A stretch of DNA of 9,852 nucleotides from Thermoleophilia bacterium (GTDB taxonomy: Bacteria > Actinomycetota > Thermoleophilia > Gaiellales > JAICJC01). The DNA lies in the NCBI GenBank assembly GCA_025928435.1, contig JAICJM010000154.1:1-9852 (forward strand), written 5' to 3'. The notes beneath the pieces are model-generated. The model did not search any database. It saw nothing but the letters and a program-made list of their open reading frames with translations, and was not told where the DNA came from. Below, piece after piece: positions 6,075 to 9,852 of this stretch. The position numbers and the translations under genes were made by a program. Positions within the stretch are counted from its first letter, which is position 1. Every line of letters starts with the position of its first letter.

Positions 6075-6236
6075 TCCGGCGGCACGGCAGGATAAGTCCG
6101 CCACCTAGCGGGGTTACGGGGTCGGCGTCACACCGAAGTGACTGGTGGGCGTCGGTGAAAGCTCTACCCGAGCAACCGTTCGGCTGCGGGCCGACGGCCG
6201 GCCCGGGTGTACTTTCCATGCGTTGGGAGGTCCGTC
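6075..6236 (+). promoter_or_regulatory. Long structured 5' leader of the sugar dehydrogenase gene
   Basis: The leader can fold into several helices. CGCCACC (6099-6105) can pair with GGTGGGCG (6144-6151, one bulge), enclosing a perfect GTCAC-accgaa-GTGAC hairpin (6127-6142). A second hairpin, CCGTTCGGC with GCCGACGG (6176-6197, one bulged T), follows. The ribosome site GGGAGG is at 6225-6230. I compared it from memory with c-di-GMP, c-di-AMP, cobalamin, TPP and glycine riboswitches and found no match, so a regulatory role is only a possibility. Confidence 0.3.
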
Positions 6237-7610
6237 ATGCGTAAGCTGTTCGCGTACGCGTTGCTCGCGTTGCCGTGCGTCGGCGTCGTGCTGCCAACGA
6301 GTTCCGCCGTGGGGGCGGCGCTCGCGGAACCGGGCTCCCGTGGCCCCAGTCCGATCGGGGCCCAGGAGGCCATCGGCCTCAAGCAGGTCGCGACCGGTCT
6401 TGTATCTCCCGTCCAGCTGGTGCAGGCTCCGCACGGCCGGCGATTCATCATCGATCAGATCGGGGTGATCCGGGCGCTCAGCCCGTCCGGGCACCTGTCG
6501 CCTCGCCCGTTCCTTGACCTTCGACGCAAGATCGTTCCGCTGGACCCGGGCTACGACGAGCGTGGCCTGCTGGGGCTGGCGTTCCATCCGAGATTTGCAC
6601 AGAACGGCCGCTTTTTTGTCTTCTACAACGCGCCGCTGCGTCATGGGGCGCCGGCCGGGTACGACAACACGGTCACGATCGCCGAGTACCGCGCCCGCGG
6701 GCGGCACCACCTTCGTGCGGATCCCACATCGGAGCGCATCATCCTGCAGGTCGACCATCCGCAGGTCAACCATAACGGTGGCACATTGGCATTTGGGCCG
6801 GACGGCGATCTCTACATCTCCATCGGCGACGGCGGCGGCGCCAACGACGACGAGCTCGGCCACGTCCAGGACTGGTATCACCGCAACGCCGGCGGCAACG
6901 GCCAGGACATCACCCACAACCTGCTCGGCAACATCCTCCGCATCGACGTGGACCACGGCCGTCCGTATTCGATCCCGACCGACAATCCCTTCGTCAACAA
7001 GCCGGGCCTCGACGAGATCTGGGCCTACGGCCTCCGCAATCCGTACCGGTTCTCCTTTGACATGGGCGGCCACCATGCGCTGCTTTCCCAGGACGCCGGG
7101 CAGGAGCTCTGGGAGGAGGTCAGCCGTATCGTCAAGGGCGGCAACTACGGATGGAACGTCAAGGAGGGCACGCACTGCTTCGACACCGAGAATCCGAACG
7201 TGTCGCCGCCGAACTGCCCGAGCGTCGATCCGAGGAACGGCGAGCCGCTGCGTGACCCGGTGATCGAGTTCGCGAACGCCGGACAGACGGGCGGCCTCGC
7301 GTACACGGTCGTGGGCGGAAACGTGTACCGGGGCTCCGCCGTTCCGAAGCTCGCCGGGCGCTACATCTACGGTGGCGCCACGGCATCGCTCCTCGCTCCC
7401 GAGGGCCGGCTCTTCGTGTCCACACCCCGGGCGCACGGACTCTGGACACTTCACGAGCTGCTCATCAACGGCACCGACCGCCTCAGCTATGTCGTCAAGG
7501 GCTTCGGTCAAGACAGCCACGGCGAGGTGTATGTCATGGCTTCGAAGATTCTCGGGCCGAGCGGCAGGACGGGGACGATCTTCAAGCTCGTGCCGCCGCA
7601 CACGCGGTAG
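6237..7610 (+). CDS. Secreted PQQ-dependent sugar dehydrogenase-like protein (GSDH beta-propeller)
   Basis: ATG at 6237 is preceded by GGGAGG with spacing 6; upstream in-frame codons lack such a site. The 457-aa product starts with a signal peptide (MRK, hydrophobic core 4-20, probable cleavage near AVGAALA). The propeller opens with QVATGLVSPVQLV and carries the family marks ERGLLGLAFHP (108-118), NHNGG (178-182, His179 being the likely catalytic base), FGPDGDLYISIGDGG (186-200), YGLRNPYRFSFD (264-275, Arg267 at the PQQ-contact position by analogy) and VKGGNYGWNV (299-308). It ends as usual with a blade closing on FGQDSHGEVYVM. Known relatives oxidise aldoses with PQQ and calcium in the periplasm or outside the cell; substrate and actual PQQ use are inferred. 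No PQQ synthesis genes are in the window. It is monocistronic, with its own promoter and terminator. Confidence 0.95.
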   Translation: MRKLFAYALLALPCVGVVLPTSSAVGAALAEPGSRGPSPIGAQEAIGLKQVATGLVSPVQLVQAPHGRRFIIDQIGVIRALSPSGHLSPRPFLDLRRKIVPLDPGYDERGLLGLAFHPRFAQNGRFFVFYNAPLRHGAPAGYDNTVTIAEYRARGRHHLRADPTSERIILQVDHPQVNHNGGTLAFGPDGDLYISIGDGGGANDDELGHVQDWYHRNAGGNGQDITHNLLGNILRIDVDHGRPYSIPTDNPFVNKPGLDEIWAYGLRNPYRFSFDMGGHHALLSQDAGQELWEEVSRIVKGGNYGWNVKEGTHCFDTENPNVSPPNCPSVDPRNGEPLRDPVIEFANAGQTGGLAYTVVGGNVYRGSAVPKLAGRYIYGGATASLLAPEGRLFVSTPRAHGLWTLHELLINGTDRLSYVVKGFGQDSHGEVYVMASKILGPSGRTGTIFKLVPPHTR

Positions 7611-7621
7611 GGACGTGCGGA

Positions 7622-7666
7622 GTGGCCGGGACCGGGCTGGCTTTTCACTCGGCCCGGTCCGGCCAC
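7622..7666 (+). terminator. Terminator hairpin of the sugar dehydrogenase gene
   Basis: GTGGCCGGGACCGGGC (7622-7637) pairs with GCCCGGTCCGGCCAC (7652-7666), 15 base pairs with one bulged G and a 14-nt loop containing CTTTT. It starts 12 bases after the stop. No T-run follows, but the stem is very stable. Confidence 0.6.
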
Positions 7667-8167
7667 CTCCGGGAGCGCTGAACGCGCGCGCAGCGACGGC
7701 GTCGTGACGCTTCGCTCTGAGAGGCTACCCGGCGAAACGTCGGCGCTGTCGCTCGTGTGGGGCGTGCTCGACTCTCCAGCCGCAGCTGGCGCGGCGTCAC
7801 CATGACACCCCGCGCGGCCGCGCACATCGAACGCATCCGCCGCAGCCTCACCACCGCAGCACCCAACCCGACCACAAGGAGATCGCCGCCGCCTAACATC
7901 ACACCGCGGAGCTACGCCCGGACGCCTTTACCCGGACGACGGGACGCCACCTACGACGCGGTCGGCACCCGACTGTGGCCGAGACCCTGGGTGATGCCGT
8001 TAATTCCTGTCGTGCCTTCGCCAACGGCCGCCGTCCTACGGATGCGTGGCGGGCAAACGATCAAGGTCGACTACCACCTGCCTGGCATCCCCCGGGGCGG
8101 CCCGCCGGGCCCGGTCGCACGCTACGTCGGGCACTGCGCCACCTACACGACCGAGCCAAGCTGAACC
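7667..8167. other. No supportable gene; decayed or non-coding DNA
   Basis: Short plus-strand pieces look protein-like (for example MTPRAAAHIERIRRSLTTAA from 7802, and VAETLGDAVNSCRAF near 7975 running to RTLRRALRHLHDRAKLN) but they lie in different frames, with no ribosome sites and no motif I recognise. This looks like old, broken coding sequence. I see no RNA gene, repeat array or insertion-sequence ends. Confidence 0.35.
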
Positions 8168-8639
8168 TCACGCTTTCCGCGTCATCGTGACGACCTCGAT
8201 GTCGCGTTTGGTCAGATCAGTCCCGACCATGGGGTGCACGATGGAGGAAGTCCTGGCACGGCGCCGGGACTGCCTAGCCATCGCGGGGGCGTATTCGCGG
8301 AACAGCTGGGTGGCGAGCGCCAGGAGACGACCGGAGGCGACCGGCGTGGGAGCGCCTGGCAGGCTCGTCCTTCCAGGTCATCAGGATCGCCTGGTGAGGC
8401 GAGACAGGAACACGCACCTCCAGCGTCTCGAGTACTCCGGCATCCATCGATGTCGGCTGTGGCGTGCGGGCGCGCTCGGAGAGAGGCCACATGACAACGG
8501 GATGGTCGGAAGTCACAAGCCACGGACGACTGAACTCGAGCAGCGTCCAGTGCATCGATGCCAGGATCACGGTCACCTTTGTGCCCAGGCTGAGCATCCG
8601 CGTCAGCCGGGTGGTGTCGGTAGAACTGTGTACCGTCGA
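8168..8639 (-). pseudogene. Truncated, frameshifted DUF4238-type gene
   Basis: On the minus strand, one frame gives TRMLSLGTKVTVILASMHW, TLLEFSRPWLVTSDHPVVMW and later LETLEVRVPVSPHQAILMTW, then KDEP. The 'M-x-W-x-L-L ... F/L-V-T-S-D-x-P-V-V ... P-x-S-P-x-x-A-L/I-L' order is the core of DUF4238 proteins. Near 8345-8358 the sense moves by one base into another frame, which continues GRLLALATQLFREYAPAMA and RTSSIVHPMVGTDLTKRDIE, ending at TGA 8168-8170. The N-terminal half, normally about 150 residues or more including the HY(V/I)PQ opening, is absent: coding sense stops at the CG tract where the toxin-antitoxin control region begins. The gene is therefore broken twice. Function of the family is unknown; members are often found in accessory regions. 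Confidence 0.6.
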
Positions 8640-8651
8640 CGCGCGCGCGCG
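8640..8651. repeat. (CG)6 tract
   Basis: Twelve bases of strictly alternating C and G mark the border between the DUF4238 remnant and the control region of the toxin-antitoxin genes. Such tracts can adopt Z-DNA and slip in replication; no function is shown. Confidence 0.4.
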
Positions 8652-8657
8652 ATAGTC

Positions 8658-8700
8658 TGACCAGATTGACCACTTTGACCTACTTGACCAAGTAGGTCAA
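8658..8700. promoter_or_regulatory. Toxin-antitoxin operator: four TGACC repeats at 9-bp spacing plus a 12-bp-arm dyad
   Basis: TGACC begins at 8658, 8667, 8676 and 8685, exactly nine bases apart, and an inverted copy GGTCA lies at 8695-8699. The right half also forms a near-perfect dyad: TTGACCTACTTG (8675-8686), two bases, CAAGTAGGTCAA (8689-8700). The dyad contains the -35 of the antitoxin promoter. Autoregulation by an antitoxin or antitoxin-toxin complex at such sites is usual for Phd/YefM systems. Confidence 0.65.
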
Positions 8701-8712
8701 GCTCGCTAGGAT
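8684..8712 (+). promoter_or_regulatory. Promoter of the toxin-antitoxin operon
   Basis: TTGACC (8684-8689) matches the -35 in five of six bases, the spacer is 17 bp, and TAGGAT (8707-8712) is a good -10. The start point expected about seven bases downstream coincides with the ATG at 8719, and there is no Shine-Dalgarno site, so the transcript is probably leaderless. Confidence 0.6.
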
Positions 8713-8718
8713 GTGATC

Positions 8719-9183
8719 ATGACCCAGGTGATCGACAGCCTTCCGTTCAGCGATGCCAAGTCGCATCTCTCGTCCCTGATGACTTCGGTGGTGCACGACT
8801 ACCAGCCGAAGGCTGTCAGTCGGCATCACGGCAAGGAGGTGATGTTCCTCGTCCCGCAGGAGCTCCTGGCGGCGATGGTGGAGAACGTCGCGTTCGACCC
8901 ACGCGTGTCTGTGGCCGGCGGCGAGTTTGTGGTGCGGCTGCCTGAGCTGAACCTGATTGGCGGTGGAGAGACCTTCGAGGCTGCGCTCGACGAGCTCGTC
9001 GACGTTGCGTCGGACTTCGCGCAGCAGTACTTCCGCCGCCTTCGCTTCTACGCCGAGTCGGAGCACCTGTCTCGCCTGCCGTGGGTCGCGAAGATCGCGT
9101 TCACGCCCGCCGATGCTCGACGCGCCCTATTCGATGCGGCACCTGAGCCGCAGAAACAGAAGCCGCTGGTTGCTGCGTCGTGA
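8719..9183 (+). CDS. Type II antitoxin, Phd/YefM-like with a HicB-like C-terminal segment
   Basis: The 154-aa product starts IDSLPFSDAKSHLSSLMTSV (5-24), a Phd/YefM-type dimerising DNA-binding start, followed by PKAVSRHHGKEVMFLVPQEL (30-49), the usual 'xVxRHGKxxAVLVP' strand pair. Phd proteins normally end with a short disordered tail at 75-95 residues. Here a second segment follows: FVVRLPELNLIGGGETFEAA then LDELVDVASDFAQQYF (70-105), which resembles the 'LPELxxxGxGxTxEEALxx' core of HicB antitoxins. A further 50 residues may wrap the toxin. The ATG at 8719 is preferred over GTG at 8713 because of the promoter position. The toxin start overlaps the stop by four bases. The antitoxin should bind both the upstream operator and the toxin. 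Confidence 0.85.
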   Translation: MTQVIDSLPFSDAKSHLSSLMTSVVHDYQPKAVSRHHGKEVMFLVPQELLAAMVENVAFDPRVSVAGGEFVVRLPELNLIGGGETFEAALDELVDVASDFAQQYFRRLRFYAESEHLSRLPWVAKIAFTPADARRALFDAAPEPQKQKPLVAAS

Positions 9184-9605
9184 CGCCGAACTCGCCCACG
9201 TGGGGCGACATCAGGCAGTTTCTGAGCGCGGATAGGTGGCGCGAGATCCCGAGTAACGAACGAGGCGGGACGCGGTCGAAGCACATCTTCTTCGACAAGG
9301 TGCTCGAGGACGGGCGCGTCCTCGAGACGCACGTTTCGCATGCCAGCGACAAGACGGTCTCGGCGGGCCGGTTCGGCGAGATCCTGCGCACCCAGCTCGA
9401 GGTGTCCCGGGCCGACTTTTGGGAATGCGTCCGATCCGGGACGCCGGTCGGCCGTCCGGTGCATACCGACCCGGCCCCGATCGAACACCCGGCTTGGGTC
9501 GTCCGCGTCCTCGTTGGCGAGCTCCACATGACTGCCGAGGAGATCGGCGCCCTCACGGCCCAGGAGGCCGTTGAGCGCGTCAACCAGCATTGGCAGAGCA
9601 GCTGA
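9180..9605 (+). CDS. Toxin of the module, HicA-like
   Basis: GTG at 9180 lies inside the antitoxin stop (GTGA, 9180-9183), so translation is coupled. The 141-aa product contains a short alpha-beta-beta-beta-alpha unit: WGDIRQFLSADRWREI (8-23), RGGTRSKHIFFDKV (28-41), GRVLETHVSHASD (45-57), GRFGEILRTQLEVSRADFWE (63-82). This order, with His35 in the SKH turn and a closing 'GxFxEILRxQLxxSxxxFW' helix, resembles HicA, a dsRBD-fold mRNA interferase whose catalytic His sits in a G-S-H-H turn. HicA is usually 60-80 aa; here an extra C-terminal part (RPVHTDPAPIEHPAW, then helices to residue 138) is present. Databases label similar proteins as cytotoxic translational repressors of TA systems. RNA cleavage is inferred from fold resemblance only. 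Confidence 0.8.
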   Translation: MTPNSPTWGDIRQFLSADRWREIPSNERGGTRSKHIFFDKVLEDGRVLETHVSHASDKTVSAGRFGEILRTQLEVSRADFWECVRSGTPVGRPVHTDPAPIEHPAWVVRVLVGELHMTAEEIGALTAQEAVERVNQHWQSS

Positions 9606-9610
9606 GTCGG

Positions 9611-9628
9611 CGAACCGCCCCCGGTTCG
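9611..9628. terminator. Hairpin between convergent genes
   Basis: CGAACCG-CCCC-CGGTTCG is a perfect 7-bp stem with a four-base loop, five bases after the toxin stop and 20 bases beyond the stop of the convergent gene. A bidirectional terminator is likely, though T-runs are missing. Confidence 0.45.
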
Positions 9629-9647
9629 GCCGCGACGCCGGGGTGGC

Positions 9648-9852
9648 TTACGAGCGCCCTCGCCACACGTCCAGCTGGAGCAGCGGCAGTTGGGTCGTCG
9701 GCTTGAAGATCTCGATGCCGGCGCCGAGCACGTGGTCGATCTGCGATGGGATGTCTCGTCGCCAGATCCAGCCAACCCACTTGACCGGGATGGTGTGAGC
9801 GAGTCCGGGGATGCGGTCGGGGTCGTATCGGTAGTGCCCGGTCACGCGCCCG
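9648..9852 (-). CDS. C-terminal part of a possibly restriction-associated protein (5' end outside window)
   Basis: The minus frame is open from the right edge to TAA at 9648-9650, about 68 residues. It reads VTGHYRYDPDRIPGLAHTIP then VKWVGWIWRRDIPSQIDHVL and ends IFKPTTQLPLLQLDVWRGRS. The 'GxYxYxPD...HxxPVxWxxxIxRxDIxxxxxxxLGA' pattern resembles a short module of Mrr/McrB-type restriction proteins, where it precedes a 'TVxxI' strand. The match is from memory and the diagnostic domains would lie beyond the edge. It converges on the toxin gene. A link with restriction would agree with the toxin-antitoxin neighbour, but an unrelated protein is possible. Confidence 0.55.
   Translation of the reverse strand, partial: GRVTGHYRYDPDRIPGLAHTIPVKWVGWIWRRDIPSQIDHVLGAGIEIFKPTTQLPLLQLDVWRGRS

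Noticed and set aside
5109..6095. 328-aa plus-strand open frame
   Set aside because: Its first part is antisense to the ATPase and the last part runs in the wrong frame after the propeller frameshift; only the middle is meaningful and is listed as a pseudogene.
6075..6236. c-di-GMP or c-di-AMP riboswitch in the leader
   Set aside because: Fragments such as GATAAG and GTGAAAGC recall these classes, but the conserved core sequences are absent.
6114..7601. 495-aa minus-strand open frame opposite the sugar dehydrogenase
   Set aside because: It mirrors the codon structure of a clear gene on the other strand and has no domain of its own.
7667..8167. Transposase or insertion-sequence remnant
   Set aside because: No DDE-type motif, terminal inverted repeats or target duplication could be found.
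8658..8700. CRISPR array or iteron origin from the 9-bp TGACC repeats
   Set aside because: Units and spacers are far too short for CRISPR, and no replication initiator gene is near; position at the promoter indicates an operator.
8713..8718. GTG start two codons upstream for the antitoxin
   Set aside because: It would lie directly after the -10 and upstream of the expected transcript start; ATG at 8719 fits better.

Overview
The window is GC-rich throughout, with GC-heavy third codon positions in the clear genes, Shine-Dalgarno sites of the GGAGG type, and gene content (ScyD/ScyE-like secreted propeller, soluble PQQ-type sugar dehydrogenase, Phd-type antitoxin) that I associate with high-GC Actinomycetota, perhaps Thermoleophilia. 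The lineage is an inference; no rRNA or marker gene is present.

Left part (1-3107), ordinary chromosomal genes: the end of a GAF-like protein (+), a small four-cysteine zinc-ribbon-like protein (-) whose stop codon interlocks with the first gene's stop, a PrxQ/BCP-like peroxiredoxin (-), and divergently a secreted ScyD/ScyE-like beta-propeller (+) followed by a single-domain cupin (+) of the hydroxynitrile-lyase-like type. A perfect 12-bp palindrome lies in the divergent gap.

Middle part (3108-6236), accessory and partly decayed: a small membrane-peptide ORF that looks frameshifted by a 5-bp duplication, an unrecognised 95-aa ORF, and a 483-aa ATPase fused to a PD-(D/E)XK-like nuclease domain (archaeal-ATPase/DUF234 type). 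The ATPase is read from an unusually AT-rich promoter flanked by 8-bp direct repeats. About 970 bp without an intact gene follow; these hold a frameshifted remnant of a repeat-type beta-propeller protein and then a strong promoter with a structured leader.

Right part (6237-9852): that promoter serves a secreted PQQ-dependent sugar dehydrogenase-like protein with a strong terminator hairpin behind it. About 1.1 kb of decayed DNA follows, ending in a truncated, frameshifted DUF4238-type gene (-). Then comes a complete two-gene toxin-antitoxin module. Its antitoxin looks like a Phd/YefM domain joined to a HicB-like segment, and its toxin looks HicA-like. The start codons overlap (GTGA), the promoter sits inside an operator of 9-bp-spaced TGACC repeats and a 12-bp-arm dyad, and the mRNA is probably leaderless. 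The window closes with the C-terminal part of a convergent gene that may be restriction-associated. Toxin-antitoxin, orphan ATPase-nuclease, gene remnants and a possible restriction gene together suggest a small accessory/defence island; the TA module with its operator is the most interesting system here.
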